A DNA stretch of 64,000 nucleotides from Caulobacterales bacterium (GTDB taxonomy: Bacteria; Pseudomonadota; Alphaproteobacteria; Caulobacterales; Caulobacteraceae), in NCBI GenBank assembly GCA_017302105.1, contig JAFLCS010000004.1:1-64000 (forward strand), read 5' to 3'. Numbering within the stretch: the stretch's first letter is position 1; the number at the start of each line of letters is the position of its first letter. The notes beneath the pieces are model-generated. The model was not told the DNA's origin. It was given only the letters and a program-made list of their open reading frames with translations, and did not search any database. Positions 8,391 to 19,179 of the stretch are shown here, in pieces. The position numbers and the translations under genes are program-made.

Positions 8391-9673
8391 GTATCGACGC
8401 CCCGGAAAATCCGCAGCCGACACCGCCGGTTCCGCCCGACGGGGACGGGACCAGTCCGTGGGGCCTTCGCGACTTTCGGCTCTTGTGGGTCGGGCGGGTG
8501 ATTGCGGTGCTGGCGATCCAGATCCAGTCCTCGGCCCTACTGTGGCAGGTCTATACGATCGCCCGGCGCGAGCATCCGATTGAACAGGCGAGCCTGTATC
8601 TGGGCCTGGTCGGCCTGGTTCAGTTCCTGCCGCTTCTGGCCTTCACCCTGCCGGCCGGAGAGATGGCCGACCGGCGCGACCGCAAGGGCACGGTGGCCCT
8701 GTCCATCGCGGTTGAGGGCGGCTGCGCCCTGGCCTTCCTGGCCATGGCGATCCATGGCTCGCCGCCGCTGTGGGGGCTGCTTTCGGTCGCGGCGACCTTC
8801 GGGGCGGCGCGCGCCTTTCTGGCCCCGGCCAGCCAGGCCTTCCTGCCGATGGTGGTGGGACGCAAGGCCCTGCCGGCGGCCATCGCGGCCCAGTCGATCG
8901 CCTTTCAGACCGGGGCCATCGCCGGCCCGGCCCTGGGCGGCCTGATCGTCGGCATCAACACGCCGTTGGCCTACGGCGTGGCCGGGGTGCTGTTCGCGGT
9001 CGGGCTGGGCTGTTTCCTGGCCATCCGCACCAGCGGCCAGCCGGCTCGGTCAGAACAGCCCATGGGGCGGCTCACGGCCGTGCGCGAGGGTCTGGCCTAT
9101 GTCTGGAACACCAAGATCGTGCTGGGGGCCATCTCGCTGGATCTGGTGGTGGTGATGCTGGCGGGGGTGGCCCTGCTGACACCGATCTTCGCGCGCGACA
9201 TCCTGCACGTCGGAGCGCTGGGCTTCGGCTTGCTGCGCGCCGCCTTCGGGGTCGGGGCACTGGTCATGGCGCTGTATCTGTCGCGGCGACCGATCACCCG
9301 GCGCGGCGGCCTGTGGATGTTCGCGGCGGTGGCGGTGTTCGGGGTCTGCACCCTGGTCTTCGGCCTGTCGAAGGTGGCCTGGCTGTCGGCCCTGGTGCTG
9401 TTCGTCGGCGGTGCCGCCGACATGATCAGCGTCAATATCCGCCAGACCCTGATCCAGCTGGCCACGCCCGATCATATGCGCGGCCGGGTCAGCTCGGTGT
9501 CGATGCTGTTCATCGGCGCCTCGAACGAACTGGGCGAGGCCTATTCCGGCGTCATGGTGCGCCTGCTCGGCCCCATCGGCGCGGCGGTGTTCGGCGGCGT
9601 CGGCGCCCTGGCCTCGACCGGACTATGGAGCTGGATGTTCCCCGGCCTCCGGAAGGCTGACCGACTGGACTGA
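8387..9673 (+). CDS. MFS transporter (EntS-like, MFS_3 type)
   Basis: The 428-residue protein has about 12 hydrophobic segments and the MFS loop 'AGEMADRRDRKG' between helices 2 and 3. Overall character ('FRLLWVGRVIAVLAIQIQSSALLWQVY', 'LATPDHMRGRVSSVSMLFIGASNELGE' in its parts) matches the EntS/enterobactin-exporter type of MFS protein. Substrate cannot be inferred from sequence. The start is GTG at 8387, overlapping the cupin stop (GTGA). Confidence 0.8.
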   Translation: MSIDAPENPQPTPPVPPDGDGTSPWGLRDFRLLWVGRVIAVLAIQIQSSALLWQVYTIARREHPIEQASLYLGLVGLVQFLPLLAFTLPAGEMADRRDRKGTVALSIAVEGGCALAFLAMAIHGSPPLWGLLSVAATFGAARAFLAPASQAFLPMVVGRKALPAAIAAQSIAFQTGAIAGPALGGLIVGINTPLAYGVAGVLFAVGLGCFLAIRTSGQPARSEQPMGRLTAVREGLAYVWNTKIVLGAISLDLVVVMLAGVALLTPIFARDILHVGALGFGLLRAAFGVGALVMALYLSRRPITRRGGLWMFAAVAVFGVCTLVFGLSKVAWLSALVLFVGGAADMISVNIRQTLIQLATPDHMRGRVSSVSMLFIGASNELGEAYSGVMVRLLGPIGAAVFGGVGALASTGLWSWMFPGLRKADRLD

Positions 9674-9675
9674 TT

Positions 9676-10479
9676 TCACCGTCCCCGCAGGCGCAGATCG
9701 GACGGCTCGCGATGGACCGCGTCGCGCGGCATCGACACCGGGATCCGGGTTTGCTCGGAGGCTGTCGGGCATTCGAAACGCGCGATCTCACGGCCCGCGC
9801 GCCGGACCTGGACGCCTGACGGGCCAGGCCGCATCGCCTCACCACGGCCCGACTGCTGAGAAAAGACAACATAGTCGTAGTTGCCGTTCTGGAAACGCAC
9901 TTGCGTCTGGCGACCCTCGCCACGCCGGCGCTCAACCTCGTAGCTGACCGCATCCGATCCCAGCTCGCGCACCAGATCCAGCTCGGGTGCCCCCGGCCGT
10001 CCAAAGCGATAGGCGATCTGGTCGCCCATGCAGACCGACAGCATTCTCCCATCCTGGAAACGGCAGCTGTACAGGGTCGCTTCTTGGTCCAGGCAGTGCG
10101 ACGGCACCGGGCCGGCGGGTGCCGGCTCCGGCTCGACATGAACAACGGGCGTGAACGCCGGCGCCTGGTCCTCGGACGGGGCCTGCGATTCGTGATCCAC
10201 AACTGGCGTGACCGGCACCTGCGGGGCCGGACCGGCCACCGGCGCAGGCAGGGGCGCGGTCTCGGGCTCGCTCTCAACCAGATCGACAGGGGCATCGGCC
10301 GGCGGGATCGGTGGACCTTCGGGCTGATCGCCGGGGTAGATGAGATCCACGCGCAAGGGGGGGCCGCCCAGGGTCGGGTTCGGCGCGTCACGAGAAGCAG
10401 GAAGCCTTGGATTGCACCCCGCGACCGCCAGGGCCGCCAGGGAGATGACCGTAAGAACCGAGGCCGGCCGGGGTGACAT
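9676..10479 (-). CDS. Proline-rich lipoprotein of unknown function
   Basis: I do not recognise a family. The 267-residue product has a signal sequence with lipobox LAVAGC (cysteine about residue 22) and a Pro/Glu-rich low-complexity region (about 40-125). A C-terminal globular part follows, with two cysteines in 'HCLDQEATLYSCRFQDGRMLSVCMG', given here in 20-residue limits as HCLDQ...YSCRF...LSVCMG. The C-terminal part probably folds as a small beta domain exposed in the periplasm. It converges on the MFS gene with 2 bases between stops. Confidence 0.5.
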   Translation of the reverse strand: MSPRPASVLTVISLAALAVAGCNPRLPASRDAPNPTLGGPPLRVDLIYPGDQPEGPPIPPADAPVDLVESEPETAPLPAPVAGPAPQVPVTPVVDHESQAPSEDQAPAFTPVVHVEPEPAPAGPVPSHCLDQEATLYSCRFQDGRMLSVCMGDQIAYRFGRPGAPELDLVRELGSDAVSYEVERRRGEGRQTQVRFQNGNYDYVVFSQQSGRGEAMRPGPSGVQVRRAGREIARFECPTASEQTRIPVSMPRDAVHREPSDLRLRGR

Positions 10480-10551
10480 GGTGTGCTCCGCGAGATGGAC
10501 CGGAACGGCCCCCTGCCGCCCCTCTCACAGAACGTCGCGCACTGAACATGA

Positions 10552-10582
10552 CTGTAAGCTGACTAGAGGCGTCAGCTTACAG
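10552..10582 (-). terminator. Strong hairpin downstream of dapD
   Basis: A perfect 12-bp inverted repeat, CTGTAAGCTGAC/GTCAGCTTACAG, encloses a 7-base loop. It starts 8 bases after the dapD stop on the minus strand and lies upstream of the lipoprotein gene. No clear U-tract follows, so it is either a weak intrinsic terminator or an RNA 3'-end stabiliser. A role as a palindromic protein site for the downstream lipoprotein gene is also possible. Confidence 0.55.
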
Positions 10583-10590
10583 CCAGTCGG

Positions 10591-11438
<848 letters not shown>

Positions 11439-11442
<4 letters not shown>

Positions 11443-12101
11443 GGCTGGGTCGGCTCCACAAAGGTCAGGGATTCGAGAAACGGCGTCAGGTGCTCGGCCC
11501 GGTGATGCACGAACGGAGCCTGGGACGCCAGAGCGTGGGGACCGATCAGCACCGTCGTCATGCCCATGTCAGCCGCCGGTTTCAGGTTCCGGGCGGTGTC
11601 TTCGAAGAAGGCAGTCCGCGTCGGGTCCAGTCCGAACCGCGCCGTCACCGCCGCGAAGGTCCGCGGATCCGGCTTGGGGATCAGGTCCCCGCTTTCGATA
11701 TGGAAAACGCCGCTGAACAGATCGGCAATTCCCAGACGCTCCAGCACCCGTTCGGCGTGACCTGACGAGCCGTTGGTGAAGACGAACCGCCGCCCAGGCA
11801 GCCGTTCCAGAGCCGCACGCAGCCGCGGGTCCGGCACAATGGCGTCCAGCGGCACATCATGGATATCAACCAGGAATTCTTCGACCGAGACGTCGTGTTC
11901 CTTGAGCAGCCCCGGCAGGGAGGCGCCATGCGCCTCGAACCAGCCGCGCTGAACGACCCGCGCCTCTTCGGCATCCAGGCCGGTGATTCGCATGACGAAG
12001 CCGGTAATCCGTTCGCGGATCAAATCCATGATCCCCGATTCTTCCGGGTACAGGGTGTCGTCCAGGTCGAACAGCCAGGTGTCGATCCCGGAAAAACTCA
12101 T
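11439..12101 (-). CDS. Pyrimidine 5'-nucleotidase (HAD family)
   Basis: The 220-residue protein is a HAD hydrolase of the SDT1/PHM8 pyrimidine 5'-nucleotidase type. Motif I is 'FDLDDTLYP' near residue 11, motif II 'VFTNGSSGH' (Thr/Asn), the lysine is in 'IPKPDPRTF', and motif III reads '[13 protein letters not shown]'. The helical cap follows motif I. It overlaps both argB (upstream) and dapD (downstream) by 4 bases. The amino-acid operon context does not match nucleotide dephosphorylation, so the true substrate is open. Confidence 0.82.
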
Positions 12102-13024
12102 CCCGCCTGCACCAAAGTACCCGCCCCATGCTCGGTGAACAGCTCCACCAGCATGGCGTGGGGGCGGCGGCCATCGAGAATGACCACGGCCTCGACCCCG
12201 GCCTCGACAGCAGCGATGGCGGTTTCCAGCTTGGGGATCATGCCGCCCGTCGCCGTGCCGTCGGCAATCAGGCCGCGGGCCTGGCTGACGGTCATCTGGC
12301 GGATGATCTCGCCGGACTTGTCCTTGACCCCGGGCACGTCGGTCAGCAGCAACATTCTTTTGGCTTCCAGCTTGCCGGCCACGGCGCCGGCAACGGTGTC
12401 GGCATTGACGTTGAAGGTCTCGCCGGCAGCCGACACCCCAATCGGCGCAATGACCGGCACCCAGTCGGCATCCGACGAGATCAGCCGGTCGATCAGCTTG
12501 GTGTCCACCGCGGTCGGATCGCCGACGAAGCCCAGATCGACCTCATGCTCGATCATACTGTCCGGGTCGCGCTTGGTGCGCTTGGTCTTCTCGACCGTCA
12601 GCAGGCCCGCATCCTTGCCCGACAGACCGATGCCGCGCACATCGGCCTCCTTGCCGGCCATGGTGATCCAGTGGGCGATCTCTTTGTTCACGGCGCCGGA
12701 CAGGACCATCTCGGCCACCTGCATGGTGTCGGCGTCCGTGACGCGCAGACCGTCGACGAAGGCCGACTTGACCCCGGCCTTGTCGAGCATGGCGCTGATC
12801 TGCGGCCCACCGCCGTGAACCACGACAGGGTTCACACCCATCAGCTTGAGCAGCACCACATCGGCCGCAAATTGCTTGGCCACGGCACTCTCACCCATGG
12901 CGTGACCGCCATATTTGATGACCACCGTTTCGCGGTCATAGACCTGCACATACGGCAGGGCCTCGGCCAGCATTCTAGCCGTATCCCAGGCGCGTTCTTC
13001 GGATTGGCGTTCAATCTCGTCCAT
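12098..13024 (-). CDS. argB: Acetylglutamate kinase
   Basis: The 308-residue amino-acid kinase phosphorylates N-acetylglutamate in arginine synthesis. The nucleotide-binding '[10 protein letters not shown]' is near residue 36, followed by the substrate loop '[10 protein letters not shown]'. The C-terminal ATP site includes '[15 protein letters not shown]' and '[10 protein letters not shown]'. The N-terminal helix before the kinase core is of the kind found in arginine-sensitive ArgB proteins, so feedback inhibition is possible. It is first in the argB-nucleotidase-dapD overlap chain. Confidence 0.95.
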   Translation of the reverse strand: MDEIERQSEERAWDTARMLAEALPYVQVYDRETVVIKYGGHAMGESAVAKQFAADVVLLKLMGVNPVVVHGGGPQISAMLDKAGVKSAFVDGLRVTDADTMQVAEMVLSGAVNKEIAHWITMAGKEADVRGIGLSGKDAGLLTVEKTKRTKRDPDSMIEHEVDLGFVGDPTAVDTKLIDRLISSDADWVPVIAPIGVSAAGETFNVNADTVAGAVAGKLEAKRMLLLTDVPGVKDKSGEIIRQMTVSQARGLIADGTATGGMIPKLETAIAAVEAGVEAVVILDGRRPHAMLVELFTEHGAGTLVQAG

Positions 13025-13057
13025 GCGCCGGGCTGATAAGACCGAAACGCCCGCCTG

Positions 13058-14068
13058 TCACGACAAACGAAGACCGGCGACCTCCGCCAAGATCCGATAC
13101 GACCGCTTACGGGCATCGTGGTCCCAGATCTGGCTGGTGACGATGATCTCGTCGGGCTGGTGGGCCTGGACGAACTCTGACAGGCGTATGCGGACGGTGC
13201 CCGGCGAACCGACCGCTGAGCAGGACAGGGCCTGATCGAGCATGGCGCGGGCAGCGGGGTCCAGCGTCTCGTAATAGCCGGGTCGAGGTGCCGGCAGCTT
13301 GCCGGGGCGACCGGTCCTGAGATTGACGAAGGCCTGCTGGATCGAGGTGGCCAGATCGCACGCCTCATCGTCCGTCTCGGCGGCGATGACATTGTAGCCG
13401 AGCATGACCTTGGGCTGATCGAGCTGTGCCGAGGGCTGAAAGGTCTGGCGATAGACCTGGATCGCATTGGCCAGTTCGCCCGGCGCGAAATGGCTGGAGA
13501 AGGCGTAGGGCAGGCCCAGTTGAGCGGCGAGTTGCGCGCCATAGAGCGAAGATCCCAGAATCCACAGCGGCACGTCCTGACCCTCGCCGGGAACGGCTCG
13601 CAGGCGCTGCCCTTCCTCGGCAGGCTGGAACCAGGCCTGTAGTTCCAGCACATCTTGCGGGAAGCCGTCGGCGTCGCCCTGAAGCGTGCGTCTGAGCGCT
13701 CGCGCCGTGGCCATGTCGGTTCCCGGTGCCCGGCCCAGGCCCAGGTCAATGCGGCCCGGGTACAAGGCGTTCAGCGTGCCGAATTGCTCGGCGATCTGTA
13801 GTGGCGCATGGTTGGGCAGCATGATCCCGCCGGCCCCGACGCGGATCGTCGCGGTGGCAGCCGCAACCGCCCCGATCACCACCGACGTCGCCGCCGAGGC
13901 GATGCCCGGCATATTGTGATGCTCCGCCATCCAGTAGCGGTGAAAGCCCAGAGCCTCGACGTGACGGGCCAGGTCCAGCGTATGGGTCAGCGAAGCGGAA
14001 ACGTCCGAGCCCTCAGGCACCGGCGACAGGTCGAGAACGGAAAGCGGCGGGAAGGTCATGTCCGCCAT
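13058..14068 (-). CDS. LLM-class flavin-dependent oxidoreductase
   Basis: The 336-residue protein is a luciferase-like monooxygenase of the single-subunit YhbW type. Typical segments are 'LSVLDLSPV', '[23 protein letters not shown]' (in its parts), '[21 protein letters not shown]', and '[17 protein letters not shown]'. It should use FMNH2 and oxygen, but its substrate is unknown. It lies between engB and argB on the same strand with gaps of 18 and 33 bases. Confidence 0.85.
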   Translation of the reverse strand: MADMTFPPLSVLDLSPVPEGSDVSASLTHTLDLARHVEALGFHRYWMAEHHNMPGIASAATSVVIGAVAAATATIRVGAGGIMLPNHAPLQIAEQFGTLNALYPGRIDLGLGRAPGTDMATARALRRTLQGDADGFPQDVLELQAWFQPAEEGQRLRAVPGEGQDVPLWILGSSLYGAQLAAQLGLPYAFSSHFAPGELANAIQVYRQTFQPSAQLDQPKVMLGYNVIAAETDDEACDLATSIQQAFVNLRTGRPGKLPAPRPGYYETLDPAARAMLDQALSCSAVGSPGTVRIRLSEFVQAHQPDEIIVTSQIWDHDARKRSYRILAEVAGLRLS

Positions 14069-14086
14069 ATGGGTCCTGAATTAGGA

Positions 14087-14728
14087 CTATGCCAGTTCGC
14101 ACGCCTGCTGGATTTCGGCCCGCAGCTCGGGAATGCCGTCGCCCTTGTCCGATGAGGTGACCCGCACCGCCGGATAGGCGGCTGGGCGTTTGGCTATGGC
14201 CTTCAGGGTCTGGGCGGCCATGGCTTCGCCCTCCCCTTTTTTCAGCTTGTCGGCCTTGGTCAGGACGATCTGGTAGGAGACGGCCGCCTCATCCAGCGCA
14301 TCCAGCGCCTCGGTGTCGACACTCTTGAGGCCGTGGCGGCTGTCGATCAGCAGATAGACCCGCTTGAGGCTGACCCGGCCGCGCAGATAGTCGCGACCCA
14401 GGTTCTGGAACTTCTTGGTCACCTGCTTGCCGGCCTTGGCCCAGCCGTAGCCCGGCAGATCGACCAGCCGCAGCCGTCCGCCCAGATCGAAGAAATTGAC
14501 CTCGCGCGTGCGGCCCGGCTCATTCGACGCGCGCGCCAGCTTGTTCATCCCGACCAGGGCGTTGATCAGGCTGGATTTGCCGACGTTGGAGCGCCCGGCA
14601 AAGGCCACCTCGGGCAGGTCCGGCGCCGGCAACTGCTCGATCTTGGCCGCGCCCATGACGAAGGTGGCCGGCTGGGCGAACAGAACCCGCGCCGCCTCAA
14701 GCTGCTCGTCGGTGAAGGCGTCGCTCAC
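14087..14728 (-). CDS. engB: Ribosome biogenesis GTPase YihA/YsxC
   Basis: The 213-residue TRAFAC GTPase helps 50S subunit assembly. G1 is '[10 protein letters not shown]' (about 44-53), G2 threonine lies in 'GRTREVNFF', G3 is 'DLPGYGWA', G4 'LTKADKL' and G5 'VTSSDKG'. The start at 14728 is GTG-type and overlaps the yidC stop by 4 bases. The order rpmH-rnpA-yidC-engB is the conserved origin-proximal arrangement. Confidence 0.95.
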   Translation of the reverse strand: MSDAFTDEQLEAARVLFAQPATFVMGAAKIEQLPAPDLPEVAFAGRSNVGKSSLINALVGMNKLARASNEPGRTREVNFFDLGGRLRLVDLPGYGWAKAGKQVTKKFQNLGRDYLRGRVSLKRVYLLIDSRHGLKSVDTEALDALDEAAVSYQIVLTKADKLKKGEGEAMAAQTLKAIAKRPAAYPAVRVTSSDKGDGIPELRAEIQQACELA

Positions 14729-16539
14729 GCGTCCTTCTTCTGGCGCAACCGTTCGATGAAGGTATCGATCGGGTTCTCGGCCTTGAAGCGGTGCATGATC
14801 ACATACTGCTGGATGATCGTCAGGATGTTCGACCAGGTCCAGTAGATCAGCAGGCCGGCCGCGAACGGGGCCATGATGAAGGTGAACAGGATCGGCATCA
14901 TGGCGAAGATCTTGCGCTGCATCTCATCGGTCGGCGGCGGGTTCATCTGGGTCTGCAGCCACATGGTCGCGCCGTAGAGCAGGGACAGTACGCCCAACGC
15001 CAGGGTGATGCCGCCGACATGGTGGCTGACCCCAATCAGGCCTCCGACCAGCGGGGCCGATGCCGGATCCCAGGGGATCAGGCCGAACAGGTTCCAGATG
15101 TTGGACGGATCGCGCGCCGACAGGTCGCGGATCCAGCCGAAGAACGGCGCGTGCCGCATCTCGATGGTGACCGTCAGCACCTTGTACAGCGAATAGAAGA
15201 TCGGAATCTGGATCAGCATCGGCCAGCAGCCGGCCAGCGGATTGACCTTCTCGCGCTGGTACATGGCCATAATTTCCTGCTGCTGCTTGGCAGGATCGTC
15301 TTTGAACCGCTCGCGGATCTCCTCCATCTTGGGCTGGAGCATCCGCATCCGCGACATCGATTCATAAGCCTTGTTGGCCAGCGGGAAGAGCACCAGCTTG
15401 ACCGCCACAGTCAGCAGCAGGATGGCCACGCCGAAGTTGTGAACCAGACCGTAGAAGAACTCGAGCACGGTGAAGAACGGCTTGGTCAGGAACCAGAACA
15501 TCCCCCAGTCGATGGCGTCCGTCATGCGCGGGGCACCCAGCTCCTCGCCATAGGCCGTCAGGATTTCATTGCGCTTGGCTCCGGCGAACAGGTGCACGGT
15601 TTCGGTCGCCGAGCGACCCGCCGGGATGACCCAGGTCCGCGACTGGTAGGCCGTTTCAAACGTACGCACTCCACCGCGCTCGGCGGTGCGGAACTGGGCC
15701 TCGAACCTTTCGTCCTGCTCGGGGATGAAGGCCGTCAGCCAGTATTTGTCAGTGATCCCAACCCAGCCCCCTTCGCCGGCATATTCTTCAGCCTCGTCTT
15801 CGTCTTCCCAGTTGGGGAATTTGGACTGATGCAGCTGGTCACCGAAGACGCCGATGGCCCCTTCATGCACGATCGGCTGGCGACCCAGGTCGTCGGGAAT
15901 TCCGCGCCGCTGGATCGAGCCATAGGGCGCGAGCGTAACGCTGCGGTCCGAGTTGTTGTCGACACGGTCGGTGATGGTGAACAGGAACTGGTCGTCCACC
16001 GCGACAGTCCGGGTGAAGGTCAGGCCCTGGCCGTTATCGTAGTTCATGACGATGGGATGGCCGGGCGACAGCTCGGTGCCGGAGCGCAGCACCCACTGGG
16101 TGTCCGGTCCCGGCAGGCCTTCGATGTTCTGACCCAGCCAGCCGACATAGGCGAAATAGGCGTGCTCCATGCCCTCGGGCCGCAGCAGTTCGACGGTCGC
16201 GGGGTCATCCAGGGTCACGCGGTAGTCGTTCAGATACAGATGGTCGATCCGGCCACCGGTCATGCTGACCGAGCCGGTCAGACTGGGCGTACGAACAGGA
16301 ACTCGGGCTGAACGGGCCAGGGCAGTTCGCTCATCGACGTAGGCCGAGGGAGAATCGCTGGAAGACGCACCGGGTGCCGGTCCGACGCCCTCGGCCGAAA
16401 CCTGGGACTCCGCAGCCGCCCGCGCCGCAGCGGCCCGCTGCAGCTCGATGGGGCGCATCACAAACCAGTAATAGACGCCGAAGATCAGCAACGAGGCGAC
16501 GATGAAGATCACCAGGTTGCGGTTGTTCTCTTGCTGCAT
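14725..16539 (-). CDS. yidC: Membrane protein insertase YidC
   Basis: The 604-residue insertase has an N-terminal membrane anchor (about 8-28) and a large periplasmic beta-sandwich domain (about 60-335). A five-helix YidC/Oxa1 core follows, starting at '[20 protein letters not shown]' (near 370) with the hydrophilic-groove arginine expected there. The cytoplasmic loop '[19 protein letters not shown]' and '[20 protein letters not shown]' are diagnostic. The C-terminus is short and basic. The spacing to rnpA is 51 bases with no yidD gene in between. Confidence 0.96.
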   Translation of the reverse strand: MQQENNRNLVIFIVASLLIFGVYYWFVMRPIELQRAAAARAAAESQVSAEGVGPAPGASSSDSPSAYVDERTALARSARVPVRTPSLTGSVSMTGGRIDHLYLNDYRVTLDDPATVELLRPEGMEHAYFAYVGWLGQNIEGLPGPDTQWVLRSGTELSPGHPIVMNYDNGQGLTFTRTVAVDDQFLFTITDRVDNNSDRSVTLAPYGSIQRRGIPDDLGRQPIVHEGAIGVFGDQLHQSKFPNWEDEDEAEEYAGEGGWVGITDKYWLTAFIPEQDERFEAQFRTAERGGVRTFETAYQSRTWVIPAGRSATETVHLFAGAKRNEILTAYGEELGAPRMTDAIDWGMFWFLTKPFFTVLEFFYGLVHNFGVAILLLTVAVKLVLFPLANKAYESMSRMRMLQPKMEEIRERFKDDPAKQQQEIMAMYQREKVNPLAGCWPMLIQIPIFYSLYKVLTVTIEMRHAPFFGWIRDLSARDPSNIWNLFGLIPWDPASAPLVGGLIGVSHHVGGITLALGVLSLLYGATMWLQTQMNPPPTDEMQRKIFAMMPILFTFIMAPFAAGLLIYWTWSNILTIIQQYVIMHRFKAENPIDTFIERLRQKKDA

Positions 16540-16590
16540 GGGAGGAAGCGGCTTTCGCGGTAGGGGCGTGTCGGGTGGATACAGGAAGCG

Positions 16591-16989
16591 CTAAGGCTCA
16601 AGCCCACGGTCGGCGGCGAGCCTTATCAGCGCGGTTTTCACATCGTCAAGCAATCGCGGCCAGGGCCGGTCGGCACAGGACTGTCGCGCGATCAGAACAT
16701 AGTCGGCACCGGCGATGCCATGGACAGGAATCAGTTGACGGGCTGCTTCGCGCATCCGCCGTTTGGCCCGATTGCGAACCACCGCTCCGCCCAGCTTTTT
16801 TGTCGCGGTGAAACCGACGCCTATGGTGGGATCGCTGTCCTCGCGGTCGCGCGTCTGGATCAGGACGGCCCCGCAAGGCCGCGCCAGACCCTTGGCCGCA
16901 GCCAGAAACTGGGGCCGGACCTTCAGACGACGCAAAACGACGCGCCCTTTGGGGAGCGCGTCGTCTGAAGTGCGTTCGATGTCGTGCAC
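16591..16989 (-). CDS. rnpA: Ribonuclease P protein component
   Basis: The 132-residue basic protein is the RNase P cofactor for 5' maturation of tRNA precursors. The diagnostic RNR motif 'GGAVVRNRAKRRMREAAR' is near residues 67-84, followed by 'ADYVLIAR'. The start lies 23 bases downstream of the rpmH stop in the usual rpmH-rnpA pair. The small gene yidD that often overlaps rnpA is absent here. Confidence 0.93.
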   Translation of the reverse strand: MHDIERTSDDALPKGRVVLRRLKVRPQFLAAAKGLARPCGAVLIQTRDREDSDPTIGVGFTATKKLGGAVVRNRAKRRMREAARQLIPVHGIAGADYVLIARQSCADRPWPRLLDDVKTALIRLAADRGLEP

Positions 16990-17012
16990 CGGCCTGGCCA
17001 GGCCGAACGGCC

Positions 17013-17147
17013 TTAGGCCGTCAGGCGCTTGCGGCCCTTGGCGCGGCGACGCGCCACGATTTTCTGGCCGTTCTTGGTGGCCATGCGCGCACGGAAGCCG
17101 TGACGGCGCTTACGCACGATCCGGGACGGCTGATAGGTCCGCTTCAC
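17013..17147 (-). CDS. rpmH: 50S ribosomal protein L34
   Basis: This 44-residue gene encodes the very basic L34: it begins (M)KRTYQPS, continues [16 protein letters not shown] and ends KGRKRLTA. The start codon is GTG at 17147. It heads the rpmH-rnpA pair. The roughly 100 bases upstream (17148-17248) hold no gene and presumably the promoter, although no clear hexamers were identified. Confidence 0.95.
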   Translation of the reverse strand: MKRTYQPSRIVRKRRHGFRARMATKNGQKIVARRRAKGRKRLTA

Positions 17148-17248
17148 GGTAGGACTCCAAGGCAATAGATTGGGCTGCGCCGGACCGGAGTCCGTCGCGG
17201 GAGGCGGGCGTATAGGCGTAAAGGACCGGGGGTGTCAACCGCACGGGG

Positions 17249-19141
17249 CTAGTACAGCACCCGAAATCTGAGTGCCCCGTCCACGGCCTTCAGGCCGTCC
17301 AAGGCCTCGGGATCATAGTCGCCTTCGACATCGACGATGACATAGCCGGTGCGCTCATCCGTCTTGAGGTGCTGACCCAGCACATTGAGTCCACCCTCGG
17401 CCAGGGCCCGGTTGATCGCGGCCAACACGCCGGGCTGGTTGCGGTGGATGTGCAGCAGGCGGTGCGCCCCCGACACCTCGGACAGGCGCACATTGGGCAG
17501 ATTGACCGCAAAGGTCGTATCGCCGCGATTGACGAAGCCGAGCAGCCGTTCGGCCGCGAACTCGGCGATGGCTTCCTGGGCCTCCTCCGTCGAGCCCCCG
17601 ATGTGCGGCGTCAGAATCACATTGAGCAGACCCTGAAGCGGGCTGGTAAACCCGTCGGAATTGGCCACCGGCTCTTCGGGGAAGACATCCACGGCCGCGC
17701 CGCCCAGCCGACCCGAACGCAAGGCCTCTGCCAGGGCCTCGACATCGACGATGTGGCCGCGCGACAGGTTCAGCAGGATTGCTCCCGGCTTCATGCGCGC
17801 CAGCTGGCCTGCCCCGAACAGGCCGGCGTTCTCGCGGCGTCCGTCGACGTGCAGCGTCACGACGTCAGACTGGTCCAGAAGGGCGTCCAGGCTACGCAAT
17901 CGCTGCGCATTGCCCAGGGCGAGCTTCTCATCGAGGTCGAAGAAGACGACCTTCATGCCGAGCGCCTCGGCCAGGACCGACAGCTGAGCCCCGATAGCGC
18001 CGTAACCGATGATGCCGAGGGTGCGCCCTCTCAGTTCGTGCGCACCGTCCGCCGACTTGTCCCAGCGACCCGCGTGCAGGGCGGCCGACTTGTCCGCAAC
18101 CCGCCGCGTCAGGGTGATGGTCAGGCCCAGCACCAGCTCGACCACCGAACGCGTGTTCGAATAGGGCGCATTGAATACCGCCACGCCGTGATCGGACGCC
18201 GCGGCCAGGTCGATCTGATTGGTGCCGATACAAAAGGCGCCGATGGCCAGGAGCCGATCCGCCGCCGCCAGCACCCGGGCCGTCACCTCGGTCTTGGAGC
18301 GAATGCCCAGGACATGGACGCCCTTGATCCGCTCGATCAGGGCGGCTTCGTCCAGCGCGCCCTTGACCATCTCGACCTGATAGCCTTCGGCCTTGAGCCG
18401 CTCGGCCGCCTTGGGATGGACGTTCTCAAGCAGAAGCACCTTCATGCGCCCGCGCGGATAGGAAAAGCGCCCGGCGAAGCCTTCGGCGTGCAGGATCTCA
18501 TCCAGGCTGGCGGCGACGCCGTCGGCCCGTTCGACCACCCGGTCGCGCCGCACGATCTCGGTGAAGGCCCAGAAACGGTCGGCCAGGCCCGCTTCGCGCA
18601 CGCGCCAGTCGCCCCAGCCGTCGCCGATCATCACCACCGGCCCGGACAGGCTCAGAGCCTGGACCGCCGCCAGCTTGCCATCCTCGAAGGCCAGCGGATT
18701 GTCCGTATCGACCCCAACCACCCGGCCCTGGGCGTCATAGACCAGGTCGTTGGCCAGGATGTGCGACGGATCCAGCCCCATGGCCTCGGCCACCGGCGCG
18801 ATGACCTCGGTGAAGCCGGCCGAGACGATCCAGATGCGCCCGGCGTTGCGGCGCAAGGCCTCCAGATTGCGGTCGACCGACGGAGCCAGGGCCGCCACGG
18901 CCCGCTCCGCCACCGCCTGGATCTGACGACGATCCGCTTCGACGAGGGCTAGCCGGCGCGTCAGGGCCTCGTGAAAATCGAGCCGCCCCTCCATGGCCTC
19001 GTCGGTCAGACGGCCGATGTCGACACGACGGCTCTCGGCATCCGGGTGACCGGCCAGTGCAACCTCGGCCAGGGCTTCGAGCGTTTCGAAGCCGACCAGG
19101 GTGGAATCAAAGTCAATCAGCAGCGTGGGGAGGGAGCGCAT
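17249..19141 (-). CDS. serA: Fused HAD phosphatase (SerB-like) and phosphoglycerate dehydrogenase
   Basis: The 630-residue product joins two serine-pathway folds. Residues 1-215 are a HAD phosphatase resembling SerB: motif I 'DFDSTLVGFETLEAL', motif II serine in 'IVSAGFTE', motif III 'GDGWGDWRV'. From the internal Met at about 233 ('MKVLLLENVHPKAA') it is SerA: NAD site 'GIIGYGAIGAQLS', catalytic Arg in 'LNLSRGHIVD', Glu in 'FPEEPV', His in 'TPHIGGSTEEAQ'. A C-terminal ACT domain lies at about 555-630. It would catalyse the first and possibly the last step of serine synthesis. Whether the HAD half uses phosphoserine is inference. Confidence 0.88.
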   Translation of the reverse strand: MRSLPTLLIDFDSTLVGFETLEALAEVALAGHPDAESRRVDIGRLTDEAMEGRLDFHEALTRRLALVEADRRQIQAVAERAVAALAPSVDRNLEALRRNAGRIWIVSAGFTEVIAPVAEAMGLDPSHILANDLVYDAQGRVVGVDTDNPLAFEDGKLAAVQALSLSGPVVMIGDGWGDWRVREAGLADRFWAFTEIVRRDRVVERADGVAASLDEILHAEGFAGRFSYPRGRMKVLLLENVHPKAAERLKAEGYQVEMVKGALDEAALIERIKGVHVLGIRSKTEVTARVLAAADRLLAIGAFCIGTNQIDLAAASDHGVAVFNAPYSNTRSVVELVLGLTITLTRRVADKSAALHAGRWDKSADGAHELRGRTLGIIGYGAIGAQLSVLAEALGMKVVFFDLDEKLALGNAQRLRSLDALLDQSDVVTLHVDGRRENAGLFGAGQLARMKPGAILLNLSRGHIVDVEALAEALRSGRLGGAAVDVFPEEPVANSDGFTSPLQGLLNVILTPHIGGSTEEAQEAIAEFAAERLLGFVNRGDTTFAVNLPNVRLSEVSGAHRLLHIHRNQPGVLAAINRALAEGGLNVLGQHLKTDERTGYVIVDVEGDYDPEALDGLKAVDGALRFRVLY

Positions 19142-19179
19142 GACCCCAAGCTGACCCGTCTTCGCAGGTGCGGCAAGCC

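Noticed and set aside
14791..16311. 506-codon plus-strand ORF opposite yidC
   Set aside because: Antisense shadow; composition is His/Gln/Arg-rich without domains.
16540..16590. Possible yidD between rnpA and yidC
   Set aside because: The gap is only 51 bases and no YidD-like peptide overlaps rnpA.
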